Positions 8,219-18,839 of a DNA stretch of 64,000 nucleotides are shown piece by piece (positions within the stretch are counted from its first letter, which is position 1; every line of letters starts with the position of its first letter). The DNA lies in the NCBI RefSeq assembly GCF_017571495.1, contig NZ_JAGETZ010000004.1:248001-312000 (forward strand), given 5' to 3'. The position numbers and the translations under genes were made by a program. Under the pieces are notes generated by a model. It did no database searches and was not told where the DNA came from. It saw only the letters and a program-made list of their open reading frames with translations. The stretch comes from Hymenobacter negativus (lineage in GTDB: Bacteria > Bacteroidota > Bacteroidia > Cytophagales > Hymenobacteraceae).

Positions 8219-10162
8219 ATGTTTAGAAAATTACTTTTTCTGCTTGGTTTGGTAGCAGGAATATTAACCCTGCCCGAACGTAGCCTGGCCGCCCCCGGCG
8301 ACACAACCCGCGTCACCATTTTCAACCGGCGCCCCCTCACCCACTACGGCAACTACGACACCACGACGGTGATGCCGGCAACTGGTCGTCGCTACCGCAA
8401 AGTGCTGATGCACTACATTCTGAGTCGCTATGCCTGCCCTCCCGGCACCCAATACTGCGGCTCCTGGGACTACACTACGCGGGTGATTCTGCGGCCCCCG
8501 GCGCACGACTCGCTGGAGTTGGCCCGCATTATGACGCCGTATGCTACCGACTGGCTGGCTTCGAATAAGAGCCACGACTACGTGGTGGACGTGACCGATT
8601 ACGCCCCCATGCTGGTGGGCAGCCCCGGTTTCCGGTTCGAGTACCAGGGCTATTCGTGGGGCTTCCGGGTGACAGTGCGACTTGATTTCATTGAAGGCAC
8701 GCCGCCCCAAGACCCAATAGATGTGCGCAACGTGTACAACGGTACATTTGCCTACGGCGTCACGGCAGACCCCATCGACAATTACTTGCCGGCTAAGACC
8801 TTTACAGCTCCTTCGGCGGGCACTATTGCGCTCAAGAGCCTGATTTCGGGCCACGGTTCGGACCCGGCTAACTGCGCCGAATTCTGCCGCCGCTATTATT
8901 CGCTGCTTGTCAACAACACGTCGCGGGGCAATACGTTTCTGTGGCGCGATGACTGCGGTAAGAACGAAGTCTATCCGCAGACGGGGACTTGGGTGTATGA
9001 CCGGGGCAACTGGTGCCCAGGCGCAGTGGTGCGCCGCATTGTGCAGCCACTCACCAACATTACCACCCCCGGCCAGCCTTTCTCGCTTGATGTGAACATG
9101 CAGCCCTACACGGCCTCCAACCAGACGGCGGCTTCGGCCCAATACATCTGGAGCAGCCAGCTGGTGTCGTCAGGGGCTATCAACTTCCAGACCGATGCGT
9201 CGCTGGATGAAATCATCTCGCCGAACTCAAACGAGAATTACGTCCGCGAAAACCCAACGTGCGGCGGCCCACAGGTGCGGCTGCGTAACCTAGGCAGCAA
9301 CCGCCTCACGGCCGTGACCATTGCTTATCGGGTGAAAGGCCGCGGGCCGCTCCAGACCTATAACTGGACGGGTAACCTTTCCTACGGCCGCGACACGCTG
9401 GTGGCATTGCCTCCCCTCACGACACTGATGAACAACACAACCGGTGGCCGTTTCCAGGCCTGGACGACCAGCCCCAACGCCAGCCGCGACCAGAACGCTT
9501 ACAACGATACCCTCACCACGAAATTCTCCCCCACCATCACGTTGCCAGGCTCGGTTACGGTAAGCATGACGACGAATGGCGCCAACACTTTTGGTATCAT
9601 CAACGAAACCAGCTGGCAGATTATCGATGTGGCCGGCAACGTGGTAAGCCAGCGCGTGAACGCCAACAGCACCACCACCTACAACGACAACGTGCGACTG
9701 GCACCGGGCTGCTACTCGCTGCGCGTGACCGATGCTGGCTGCGACGGCTTTGCTTGGTGGGCTTCGCCTACGGTGGGCAACGGTACCATGCGCATCCTGA
9801 ACTCGGCGGGTAGCGTGCTGCAAACCCTGAGCGGCGACTTCGGCTGCGAATACACGCTTAATTTCCAAGTGGCAGGCACGGTTACGAGCGCGGCAACGGC
9901 GCAACTGCTGAATGCCCTCGATGTGTACCCCAACCCCAGCCACGACGGCCAGTTCAACCTCGACCTCAACCTGCCCACCAGCCAGGACGTGCAGTTGCGT
10001 GTGATTGACGCGCTGGGCCGGCAGGTACGGATGCAGCAGCTGTCGCAGGTGAAAGCCTCGATTCAGCACCTGAACCTGACGGGCGTTACGCCGGGCGTGT
10101 ATGCCCTGGAAGTGCGCCTCGCCGATGGCACGAAGCTGAACCGCCGCTTGGTGATTGATTAA
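8219..10162 (+). CDS. PNGase F-like peptide:N-glycosidase, T9SS-secreted
   Basis: 647 residues: signal peptide (1-25), a two-domain PNGase F-like region (about 26-300), a beta-sandwich region (about 310-555) and a T9SS type A sorting domain (about 565-647, VYPNPSHDGQFNLDL). PNGase F cuts N-glycans from asparagine. The match covers YACPPGTQYCGSWDY, VDVTDYAPML, LISGHGSDPANCAEFCRRYY and GNWCPG. By alignment with the Flavobacterium enzyme by eye, Asp84 corresponds to catalytic Asp60 and Glu221 to Glu206; Glu141 lies beside the position of Glu118. Paired cysteines (73/80, 219/223, 246/266) fit disulfides. Probably secreted through the outer membrane to act on glycoproteins. Activity is inferred. 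Confidence 0.85.
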   Translation: MFRKLLFLLGLVAGILTLPERSLAAPGDTTRVTIFNRRPLTHYGNYDTTTVMPATGRRYRKVLMHYILSRYACPPGTQYCGSWDYTTRVILRPPAHDSLELARIMTPYATDWLASNKSHDYVVDVTDYAPMLVGSPGFRFEYQGYSWGFRVTVRLDFIEGTPPQDPIDVRNVYNGTFAYGVTADPIDNYLPAKTFTAPSAGTIALKSLISGHGSDPANCAEFCRRYYSLLVNNTSRGNTFLWRDDCGKNEVYPQTGTWVYDRGNWCPGAVVRRIVQPLTNITTPGQPFSLDVNMQPYTASNQTAASAQYIWSSQLVSSGAINFQTDASLDEIISPNSNENYVRENPTCGGPQVRLRNLGSNRLTAVTIAYRVKGRGPLQTYNWTGNLSYGRDTLVALPPLTTLMNNTTGGRFQAWTTSPNASRDQNAYNDTLTTKFSPTITLPGSVTVSMTTNGANTFGIINETSWQIIDVAGNVVSQRVNANSTTTYNDNVRLAPGCYSLRVTDAGCDGFAWWASPTVGNGTMRILNSAGSVLQTLSGDFGCEYTLNFQVAGTVTSAATAQLLNALDVYPNPSHDGQFNLDLNLPTSQDVQLRVIDALGRQVRMQQLSQVKASIQHLNLTGVTPGVYALEVRLADGTKLNRRLVID

Positions 10163-10164
10163 AG

Positions 10165-10209
10165 CACAGTCTCGGTCCGACCGCCGCAGGTGGTCGGACC
10201 GAGACTGTG
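10165..10209. terminator. Inverted repeat after the PNGase F-like gene
   Basis: Perfect 18-nt arms, CACAGTCTCGGTCCGACC (10165-10182) and its complement (10192-10209), with a 9-nt loop. No T-run follows, so it may be a transcript-stabilising stem or an upstream pause hairpin. A second, better terminator lies just downstream. Confidence 0.6.
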
Positions 10210-10260
10210 GTTGTTACGTTATCGTCTGGACGACAATTGGTCGGACCAAGCCAGGCATAA

Positions 10261-10295
10261 AAAAAGGCCCCGCAACCAAGTTGCGGGGCCTTTTT
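10261..10295. terminator. Bidirectional terminator between convergent T9SS cargo genes
   Basis: Perfect 15-nt arms AAAAAGGCCCCGCAA (10261-10275) and TTGCGGGGCCTTTTT (10281-10295) with a 5-nt loop. The A and T tracts serve both strands. Confidence 0.92.
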
Positions 10296-10314
10296 GCATT
10301 TAAACCAAGTCAGC

Positions 10315-12816
10315 TTATTGCTTGCTGACCTTGATGGTTTGGGTATTGTTTGCATCCTGATAGCGCACCAGGTAGATGCCGGCAGCCAGGCCACTCATAT
10401 TGAAGTGAGCCGACTGATTGGCTACCAGAGCCGTTTGCAGCACCTTGCCGGTAAGGTCGGTGAGGGCTACCTGAGCTTGCGGGCCAACAATGCCCACCTG
10501 CACCGTGAGCGCTGCGGTGGCAGGATTGGGGAAAGCGCTGAGGGCTACATTGGCCTGGCCCGAACGGCTGGCGGTGGCTACCACCAAGTTCACCAAGTAG
10601 TCTTCAGCCTCGCCATAATCAGACTGCGAAGCGCCACAGGCCTGGGTGGCCAGGGGCACGAGGTCATCGCCGCCGCGCACGCGCAGCTTGGTTTGGCCGA
10701 GCAGGGCAGCCGCCGGAACAGCCACCGGAATGACGGCCGTGCCGTTGGTGCCGGCATTGGTACCCAGCGTAAAATACTCAGTCGCGTCAAAAATGCCATT
10801 GTGATTAAAGTCAATCCAGAGGGCGCTGTACTGGTTCACATCGGAGCCGAAGGTGAGGGTAATGTTGGTGGTACCGCTCACGGGCAGGCTGGGGATGGCC
10901 AGGGTAGCAGGCTGCTGGCTGCTATAGTCGTGGTAATAAGGTGCCGCATTGGCGAGCGTGCCGGTGTTGCTGGCTAGGGTGCCCACCGTCACGGTGCGGA
11001 TAATATCGGAGTTGCCGCCACTGACATAAGTGGGCGTGCAGTAGCACTGCGTGAAGGGCGAGAGCGTGACGCTCACGGGAACGGACAAGGCCGAGGCACC
11101 GCTACCCGCACAGGTGATTTGCAGGCGGTAGTCGGTATTAGCGGTGAGGCTGGGCACGGTGTAGGGCACGGTGGTAGCACCGCTGATGGCGGTGAACGTA
11201 TTGGCTCCCGCCGGACTGCTCTGCCACTGGTAGCTGAGGCCGGTAGCATTGGTGGTATAGCCGCTGGCCCGCAGGACGAACGAGGTAGCCGGGCACACCG
11301 CAGCAGCAGATGCCGTAGCAGTGCCGCCGGTGGGAGTGCCGGAGCAGGCAGTGGCGGCAGCAATGGTCACGAGGTAGTCCTCTACCTCCCCGAAGTAGCT
11401 GTTGAAGCAGGCCTGATTGCCCACTACCCCACCGTTATTGGAGCGCACCCGCATGCGCGTGGGGCCAGTGAGGGCCGTGGCTGGTACTGCTACCGAGCCC
11501 GTCAGGCTCAGGTCGAGGCTGGTGAAGCCGGTGGCTGGGCCCGTGCCAATGAGCGTGTATTCGGAGGCGTCGAAGGTGCCGCTGTGGTCGTAGTCAATCC
11601 AGACGCCAGCCTGGCTGTTGGTAGCGTTGATGTGCAGGTCGAGGGTAAGTGGGTAGGTGCTGCCAGGGGCCAGGGTGGTGGTCAGGGCCGTGTTGCTGGT
11701 GTAGCTCACGTAGCCGCCAGTGGTGCAGGTGCTGGTATTGCTGAGTGCGCCGAAGCTTACCCCCCGAATCCATTCGCTGGTGCAGCTGCCGCCAGTGGGC
11801 GTGCAATAGCAGTTGAGAAACGAGCTTTGGGCCACTGCTATTACGGCCGACGAGGACGACAGCGTGCTGCCCGCGCAGGTCACCACGACGCGGTAATCAG
11901 TAGCAGCCGTCTGGTTGGCCACGGTGTAGGCCGACGTGGCTTGCGAAGTACCCAAGTTGGTGAAAGTATTGGCACCGGCCGGGCTGCTCTGCCACTGGTA
12001 GCTGATGCCCGAGCCGAAAGCGGCTCCGGTGGTGTTCAGTGTGAAGCTGTTGCCCACGCAGGCGCTGGCAGTGGTGCTGGTGGGCGTGCCAGCGGCGGGC
12101 GTACCGTTGCACACCGAGTTGATGGTGACGCCCATCACATTCAGTACGCCCGAAGTCGAGGTTTTCGAGAAGGCGATGCTCTGAATCTGCTTGGCAAAGT
12201 TAGCCGCAGCAATGGTCAGCCGGATTTGGTACAAGCGAGGGTCCGAAGCGCTGTTTTCGCGGTTTTCGACGCCGCGCTGCACCCGGCCCAGACCCAGAAC
12301 GGCGTAGTTGGCACCGCCATACCAGTCCGACACCGTCTGGCCACTGAACACCTGCGTGGTGCCGTCGCTGAAGGTCACGGTCATGTCGACTGTAGCCGCG
12401 CCGCTGCCCGACGTAGCCATCAGGTATACCTCTCCGGCCGACTGTGGCGTGGCAAACGTGAGCGTACCAGTGCCGGTGCCCGTCCCCGTGCCGCTGGCCG
12501 GAATCCGCAGTGAGTTATTGCCTGCGTAAGACGCCATCTGGAACGTCACGCCCGCCGTGGCCGCGCTGTTGATGAGGCCACTGTTGGGTAGATACGAGGT
12601 GCCGGTCGGGTTATAGTCCTGGGCCATAAATACGTAGCCACCCGCGTCGATACCAATGGTGGTCGAGTTGATGGAAGTACCGGTGCCATTGGCCACCACG
12701 TCGGCATTGTAGCCGGTGACGGTGACGGGCACATAGGCCGCCTGCGCCATGGGGGCCGTGGCCAGCCCCAGCGCGCCCAGCGCCAGCGTAAGAAGGTGGG
12801 TAATGTTTTTTTTCAT
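10315..12816 (-). CDS. Secreted GEVED-domain / Ig-like protein with T9SS sorting domain
   Basis: 833 residues: Sec signal (MKKNITHLLTLALGALGL), an N-terminal beta domain (about 30-240) containing a Gly-Thr run, two Ig-like repeats each with LSYQWQSSPAGANTF or a close variant, two GEVED domains ending FGEVEDYLV and YGEAEDYLV, and a T9SS type A sorting domain (about 750-833, AFPNPATAALTVQV). The two GEVED blocks include GVWIDYDHSGTFDASEY-like segments. Likely a cell-surface or released adhesin or binding protein. The reading frame extends to 12912, but ATG 12816 starts the signal peptide. A long open frame on the other strand is a by-product of its GC-rich codons. Confidence 0.88.
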   Translation of the reverse strand: MKKNITHLLTLALGALGLATAPMAQAAYVPVTVTGYNADVVANGTGTSINSTTIGIDAGGYVFMAQDYNPTGTSYLPNSGLINSAATAGVTFQMASYAGNNSLRIPASGTGTGTGTGTLTFATPQSAGEVYLMATSGSGAATVDMTVTFSDGTTQVFSGQTVSDWYGGANYAVLGLGRVQRGVENRENSASDPRLYQIRLTIAAANFAKQIQSIAFSKTSTSGVLNVMGVTINSVCNGTPAAGTPTSTTASACVGNSFTLNTTGAAFGSGISYQWQSSPAGANTFTNLGTSQATSAYTVANQTAATDYRVVVTCAGSTLSSSSAVIAVAQSSFLNCYCTPTGGSCTSEWIRGVSFGALSNTSTCTTGGYVSYTSNTALTTTLAPGSTYPLTLDLHINATNSQAGVWIDYDHSGTFDASEYTLIGTGPATGFTSLDLSLTGSVAVPATALTGPTRMRVRSNNGGVVGNQACFNSYFGEVEDYLVTIAAATACSGTPTGGTATASAAAVCPATSFVLRASGYTTNATGLSYQWQSSPAGANTFTAISGATTVPYTVPSLTANTDYRLQITCAGSGASALSVPVSVTLSPFTQCYCTPTYVSGGNSDIIRTVTVGTLASNTGTLANAAPYYHDYSSQQPATLAIPSLPVSGTTNITLTFGSDVNQYSALWIDFNHNGIFDATEYFTLGTNAGTNGTAVIPVAVPAAALLGQTKLRVRGGDDLVPLATQACGASQSDYGEAEDYLVNLVVATASRSGQANVALSAFPNPATAALTVQVGIVGPQAQVALTDLTGKVLQTALVANQSAHFNMSGLAAGIYLVRYQDANNTQTIKVSKQ

Positions 12817-12910
12817 ACAGGGGTGAAGATGGTGTGGTAAGCTGTTGGAGAAGGGGGTTGGGATGAGAGGGTTACAAGTTCTAAAAGTAGGCCCCAACGC
12901 TGCGGTAAGC

Positions 12911-12944
12911 AAAACGCCCGGCCAGAATTCTGGCCGGGCGTTTT
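12911..12944. terminator. Perfect palindrome, terminator of cysE-cysK
   Basis: 34-nt perfect palindrome (AAAACGCCCGGCCAGAA followed by its complement) ending in TTTT on either strand. It lies between the cysK stop and the next minus-strand gene and so probably ends cysK transcription. Confidence 0.75.
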
Positions 12945-13014
12945 AGATATCATCAGTCGTCCTGAATATCAACTGTCATCCTTCGTCTCTGCCCAGGACG
13001 ACAGGCAACAGTAA

Positions 13015-13938
<924 letters not shown>

Positions 13939-13982
13939 GGGTTTTGGAAACGTAGTGTCTTGAAAACTTCAGGCTTAGAAAA

Positions 13983-14020
13983 CAACTATCATCCTTCGCT
14001 CCGCTCAGGATGACATGACA
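13983..14020. repeat. Dispersed palindromic repeat (TCATCCT...AGGATGA type)
   Basis: TATCATCCTTCGCTCCGCTC followed by AGGATGACA forms a short palindrome. It belongs to a family of related TCATNCTGAGCG-type elements seen in several gaps of the window (see 27983 and 41811). Confidence 0.6.
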
Positions 14021-14031
14021 TGGTTGTTAAA

Positions 14032-14871
14032 TCAAATTGAAAAAACCAGTTCGGCGGCAGGGTCTACGCTACGCGAGATGTTGATGTGGGCGCGGTGGTA
14101 TACGCGGGAGTGCGAGGGTACGCTTTCCGTCAGCCAGACGTTGCCGCCGATGACGCTATGCGCGCCTACTACTGTGCTGCCACCCAGAATGGTAGCCCCC
14201 GCGTAAATCACCACGTGGTCTTCGATAGTGGGGTGACGCTTCTGGCCTTGCAGGCCCTTGGTCACGCTCAGCGCCCCGAGGGTCACGCCCTGGTAAATCT
14301 GCACATTGGCCCCGATAACGGCGGTTTCGCCAATGACCAAGCCGGTGCCGTGGTCGATGCAAAACGCCGGCCCGATGTGCGCCCCCGGGTGAATGTCGAC
14401 CCCCGTGCGCTGGTGGGCGTACTCGCTCAGCAGGCGCGGCAGGCGCGGCAGCCCCCGCTGATACAGCGCGTGCGCCACCCGGTAAAGCGCCGTGGCATAA
14501 AAGCCCGGATAAGAGCTGATGATTTCGCCAATTCCCTGCGCGGCGGGGTCGGACGCCAGAATGGCGCTGGCATCGCGTAGCAGGGCAGCCCGTAGCGCTG
14601 GTAGCTGGGCCGTAAATTCATCGGCCAGCGCCCCGGCCGGTGCCGGCAACGACGGCACCTTGGTGAGCAGAATGGCCAGTTCGGACCGGAAGTGATACAG
14701 CTCCGAGGCGACGGCATCGGCCGTGGCCAGCGGCCGCTCGGCACGGTGCGGAAACAGGAGGGCTAAGAGGCCATCGGCCAAGGCACAGAAGGCCGCGCCG
14801 GGCAGGGCGTCGGGTACTGAGGCGTGGGCCTGGGCCAACTCGGCGGCAAAAGAATCGGGAAGGATGGGCAC
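14032..14871 (-). CDS. cysE: Serine O-acetyltransferase
   Basis: 279 residues; transfers acetyl from acetyl-CoA to L-serine, the first step of cysteine synthesis. An N-terminal helical domain (about 1-145) precedes a left-handed beta-helix of hexapeptide repeats (about 150-265; HPGAHIGPAFCIDHGTGLVI, VIGANVQIYQGVTLGALS, VVIYAGATILGG). The catalytic His is in IDHGTG. The longer N-terminal domain resembles the EpsC/plant-type group. It is followed by cysK on the same strand. Feedback inhibition by cysteine is usual for the family but cannot be seen here. Confidence 0.94.
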   Translation of the reverse strand: MPILPDSFAAELAQAHASVPDALPGAAFCALADGLLALLFPHRAERPLATADAVASELYHFRSELAILLTKVPSLPAPAGALADEFTAQLPALRAALLRDASAILASDPAAQGIGEIISSYPGFYATALYRVAHALYQRGLPRLPRLLSEYAHQRTGVDIHPGAHIGPAFCIDHGTGLVIGETAVIGANVQIYQGVTLGALSVTKGLQGQKRHPTIEDHVVIYAGATILGGSTVVGAHSVIGGNVWLTESVPSHSRVYHRAHINISRSVDPAAELVFSI

Positions 14872-15047
14872 AGAAAAAGGCGGTAAGGATGAAGCAGGGA
14901 AAGTAACCGGGTAGCGGGGCGAAGGTTTCGGGGCGAGCCGGCAACGGCGGCTGCGCTTAGCCCGTTAGCCAGGCACCGGACCAGCGTTGCACTTATGGTC
15001 CGCTAGACCGGCCAAAAGATACTTCACTCCTTTCCCAATCCCGCACC

Positions 15048-15389
15048 ATGTCCGATACCACCATCATTAAAGTTGATTCCGAATATTCTCCCAAAGGTCC
15101 CGACGGTGAAAAATACCTGGCCTCCGGCAAGCACGTTGCCATGCGGATGTGGGAAAAAGAGCAGCCCGGCGAACCCAAAGAACCCGCCACCCGCTCCTAC
15201 GAAACCGTGGGCTACGTACTCAGTGGCCGGGCCGAACTACACATAGCTGGCCAACTGGTTATCCTGGAGCCCGGTAACTCCTGGGTGGTACCCGCCAATA
15301 CCGAGCATACCTACAAAATTCTGGAAGCTTTTACGGCCGTAGAAGCTACCTCGCCTCCCGCACAGGTGCACGGCCGTGAGGAGAAGTAG
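15048..15389 (+). CDS. Small cupin-domain protein
   Basis: 113 residues forming one cupin domain. The first motif region is around YETVGYVLSGRAELHIAG, and the second is ILEPGNSWVVPANTEHTYKI, with a histidine in the usual metal position of motif 2. In motif 1 the usual His pair is not evident, so metal binding may be altered. No substrate can be assigned. It stands alone between cysE and the hybrid kinase. Confidence 0.85.
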   Translation: MSDTTIIKVDSEYSPKGPDGEKYLASGKHVAMRMWEKEQPGEPKEPATRSYETVGYVLSGRAELHIAGQLVILEPGNSWVVPANTEHTYKILEAFTAVEATSPPAQVHGREEK

Positions 15390-15476
15390 GGCCATCCTAG
15401 TATATTGAACATCAGCTCTATCGAGTACTGCTCACAAGACACTTCGCCATGTTCGGGATGACAGCCGGCCCCTACC

Positions 15477-18400
15477 CTACTGCGCGGAAGCCAACGGGCC
15501 CAGCACCCAGTCCTGCACAATGCGGATGAGGGCGGTTTCCTGGAAGGGCTTGGTGAGGTAGTCGTTCATGCCCACGGCCAGGCATTTTTCGCGCTCGCCG
15601 TTGATGGCGTTGGCTGTGAGTGCAATGATGGGCACAGTGAGACCCAGGTCCTGCCGTAGGATGGCGGTGGCCTCGTAGCCATCCATCACGGGCATCTGCA
15701 CGTCCATCAGCACCAGGTCGAAGGGCTGGGCCTGGGCCAGCTCCACGGCAATTTCACCATTGGCTGCTTCGGTCACTTCCATGGCCAGGTTGGTCAGGAA
15801 CACCCCGGCCAGCATGCGGTTGAAAGTATTGTCCTCGACCAGCAGCACGCGCTTGCCACGCAGGGCGTAGCGCAGGCTGCTCAGGTCGGTGCTGGCTTTG
15901 GGCTGGGGCAGGTCGGCGGGGGTGGCCACGGCCAGGCATAGCGTGAAGCGGCTGGTGGTGCCCCAGTTTTTCTGGCTGCTCACGCGCAGCTCGCCGCCCA
16001 GCAATTCCACCAGCTTTTTGCTGATGCCTAGGCCCAATCCGGTTCCTCCAAACTTGCGCGACACCGACGAGTCTTCCTGGCTGAAGTTCTCGAATATCTG
16101 GGCCAGGTAGTTGGTTTCCATGCCAATGCCGGTATCGCCCACGGCAAACTCCACCCGCACCTCACCATTGGGCAGGGTTTCGAGCAGGGAGCAAGCCACC
16201 GTTACAGACCCATGCTCGGTAAATTTTACGGAGTTGCCGGCCAGGTTGAGCAGGATTTGGGTGAGGCGGTAGGGGTCGCCGAACAGCACGGCGGGCACGC
16301 CCGGCCCCAGCTGCGTGATGAAGGTGAGGCCCTTTCCTTCGGCCTTGTAGAGCAGGGTTTTCTCTACCTGCGCCAGCACTTCGCGGGGGCTGAAGCCGAT
16401 GCGCTCGATGGCCATGTGCCCGGCATCGATTTTCGACAGGTCCAGGATATCGTTGATGATGACCAGCAGGTTCTCGGCCGATGCCGTGATGGCGTGCAGG
16501 TAGCTGGCCTGGGGCGCGTTGAGCTCGGTCTGGGCCAGGAGCTGGCTCATGCCCAGGATGGCGTTCATGGGCGTGCGGATTTCGTGGCTCATGTTGGCCA
16601 AGAAGTCCTGCTTGGCACGGCTGCTGATGTCGGCCTGGGCCTTGGCCTCGCGCAGGCTGGCTTCGAGCCGCTTCTGGGGCGTCACATCAAGATAGATGCC
16701 GATGGAGCCGATGGGCTGCTGGTCGTCGCCGTAGAGCGGAGCACCGCTCACCAGCAGCCACTTGCGCTCGCCGGTCTTGGTGGTCACCACTACTTCGTAG
16801 GAGTCGGAGATGCCGTGCTCCCGGCTTTTCAGCTTGGCCTCCACCATGGCCAGGTCGTTGCCGTCGAGAAGGATGGGCGAAAAGCGCTGGCCGGCCAGCT
16901 CGTCGGTGCAGTAGCCGGTCATGTCGCAGAAGCTCTGGTTGGCGTAGAGCAGGTGGTCGTTCAAGTCAGCTTCTACCAAGCCCAGCGACATATTTTCGAT
17001 GATGCCCCGGTATTTCTCCTCGCGGCGGCGCAGGTCGGCTTCGGCATTGATGCGGGCCGTGATGTCCTGAAACTTCCACATCTGGCCGATGTAGCGGTCA
17101 CCGTCGAAAATCGGCGTGAAGTCGCGCTGCAGCACCCGGCCATCGAGCAGGGAAAGAATATCACCGCTCACGGGCTTGCGCCGTTGCAGCAAGGCCGCGA
17201 TGCGAGCCACGTAGCGGTGTGGGTAGCGCATGGAGGATTTGGAGCCTTCGGCCAGCCAGGCCCCTTCCTTGCCCACCAGCTGGGCCGGGGTTACGGGGTT
17301 GTCCAACAGGTCGCAAAAGGCGTCGTTGGCCAGCATGATGCGGCGGTGCTCATCTTCCAGCACGAGGCCTTCCTGGAAGTTGGCAATCACGGTAGAAAGG
17401 CGCTTTAGGGAAGCATCAAGAGCATTGCGGGTTTCTTTCAGGGCTGAGATATCCGTGTTGGACCCGCTGAAAATCACAGGCCGGCCGGCGGCATCGCGCT
17501 CCGTGACGATGCCCCGCGACAGCACCCAGGTGTAGGTGCCATCCTTGCGCCGCAGCCGGTGTTCGCTGACATACAGCGGGGTTTCGTCCCGCAAGTAGCG
17601 CTCGAACGCCTGCGAAGCGGCTTCCTGGTCGTCGGGGTGCACGTGGTTTCGCCACGTCATGAGCACGCTGGGAAATTCCTCGTGCTGGTAGCCCAGCATG
17701 GCCTTGTACGGGATGGAATAAAAAATTTCGTTGGTAACCAGGTTGCGCTCCCACGTCCCGTCGCCGAACCCCTCCACGGTCAGGCGCCAGCGCAGGTCAC
17801 TTTCACGCAGCACAGCCTTGGCCTGTTTCAGTTGCGTGGTGTCCTGCAGGATGCCGCTGTACACGACGCCCCGCTCATCGCTCCCAATCACCACGGCATT
17901 GCTTTGCATCCAGCGCAGGGGCTGGCCTTCTACTATCACGCGGTGTTCGTGGTTCCACGGGGCTTCGTCCCGCACCGCATCGGCCATCGATTGCATAAAG
18001 CTGGCCCGGTCGTCGGGGTGCACGAAATCGGGCATCCGCACAATGTCCTCCACCCGGATGCCGAACAGCTCATACAGCTTCGGGCTGACGTACACGAACT
18101 CGAAGCTGTTGTCCTTGTTTTTGCGCCATTCGTAGAGTACGCCGGGCGCGCTCTCGGCCAGGGCCTGGAAGCGGACTTCGCTTTCGGCCAGCGTTTTTTT
18201 CCAGTCGGTGATGTCTTCTATGAGCTTGGCTATCATCACCACGTCGCCGGCCGCGTTGCGAATAGGCAGCACCTTTACCCGTATCCAGCCAGCCTCACCC
18301 GGCAAGCCCGGCCGGGGCACTTCGTATTGAAAAGCGACCTGAGCAGCCAGGCTTTCCTGAATGTAGCTCAGCGTAACGGGCTCGGTGAGCAGAGGCCGCA

Positions 18401-18680
18401 GAAACTGGCTCATCTGCCTGCCCAGCAACTGGGCCACATCGACCCCATACATCCCCGTAAAGCCGTCGTTGGCCCAGATAATCTGGTCGGCGGTGTCAGT
18501 GAATACCACCGCTAAGTAGATGCCCTGCATTAGCTGCTCCAGCTGCGCGGGCTCGGGCACCAGCGGGTTGGGCGTGGCAGCTGCACTTGCGGCTAGCTCC
18601 GCCCGCAGCGCTTCGTTTTCGGCCTGCAACTGGCCCAGAGCTGCTTCCAGCTGCGCGCGGGTCATGTCGGGTTGATTCAC
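15477..18680 (-). CDS. Multi-PAS hybrid sensor histidine kinase with receiver domain
   Basis: 1067-residue signalling protein. A short coiled coil (about 7-35) leads into roughly five consecutive PAS/PAC modules (about 40-680). A HisKA dimerisation domain follows, with phospho-acceptor His699 in NMSHEIRTPMN, then a HATPase domain (GDTGIGM, FGGTGLGLGISKKLVELLGG) and a C-terminal receiver with Asp993 in LMDVQMPVMDGYEA. I see no convincing transmembrane segment, so it is likely cytoplasmic and senses through PAS-bound ligands or redox state. No adjacent DNA-binding regulator; output probably goes through a phosphorelay to a distant protein. Confidence 0.94.
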   Translation of the reverse strand: MNQPDMTRAQLEAALGQLQAENEALRAELAASAAATPNPLVPEPAQLEQLMQGIYLAVVFTDTADQIIWANDGFTGMYGVDVAQLLGRQMSQFLRPLLTEPVTLSYIQESLAAQVAFQYEVPRPGLPGEAGWIRVKVLPIRNAAGDVVMIAKLIEDITDWKKTLAESEVRFQALAESAPGVLYEWRKNKDNSFEFVYVSPKLYELFGIRVEDIVRMPDFVHPDDRASFMQSMADAVRDEAPWNHEHRVIVEGQPLRWMQSNAVVIGSDERGVVYSGILQDTTQLKQAKAVLRESDLRWRLTVEGFGDGTWERNLVTNEIFYSIPYKAMLGYQHEEFPSVLMTWRNHVHPDDQEAASQAFERYLRDETPLYVSEHRLRRKDGTYTWVLSRGIVTERDAAGRPVIFSGSNTDISALKETRNALDASLKRLSTVIANFQEGLVLEDEHRRIMLANDAFCDLLDNPVTPAQLVGKEGAWLAEGSKSSMRYPHRYVARIAALLQRRKPVSGDILSLLDGRVLQRDFTPIFDGDRYIGQMWKFQDITARINAEADLRRREEKYRGIIENMSLGLVEADLNDHLLYANQSFCDMTGYCTDELAGQRFSPILLDGNDLAMVEAKLKSREHGISDSYEVVVTTKTGERKWLLVSGAPLYGDDQQPIGSIGIYLDVTPQKRLEASLREAKAQADISSRAKQDFLANMSHEIRTPMNAILGMSQLLAQTELNAPQASYLHAITASAENLLVIINDILDLSKIDAGHMAIERIGFSPREVLAQVEKTLLYKAEGKGLTFITQLGPGVPAVLFGDPYRLTQILLNLAGNSVKFTEHGSVTVACSLLETLPNGEVRVEFAVGDTGIGMETNYLAQIFENFSQEDSSVSRKFGGTGLGLGISKKLVELLGGELRVSSQKNWGTTSRFTLCLAVATPADLPQPKASTDLSSLRYALRGKRVLLVEDNTFNRMLAGVFLTNLAMEVTEAANGEIAVELAQAQPFDLVLMDVQMPVMDGYEATAILRQDLGLTVPIIALTANAINGEREKCLAVGMNDYLTKPFQETALIRIVQDWVLGPLASAQ

Positions 18681-18839
18681 AGCAGAGAACGAAGAAAGCT
18701 GATAATGCCTGTTGATGTGTATTTACGGGGCCAATTTAAGGGCGGTTTTCCAACGAGACAGAGCCAAATAACCAGCCTATTAGCCAAGCACTGGGCTTAT
18801 CATGGAATCTTATTATTCGCTTCTGATTGGCACAGTAGC

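Noticed and set aside
11119..12513. 464-codon open frame on the plus strand
   Set aside because: Lies wholly opposite the GEVED/T9SS gene; Gly/Ala/Arg-rich translation without domains, as expected from GC-rich antisense.
16212..18515. Two long plus-strand frames (398 and 318 codons)
   Set aside because: Antisense to the hybrid histidine kinase, whose domains are clear; His/Val/Gln-rich shadow translations.
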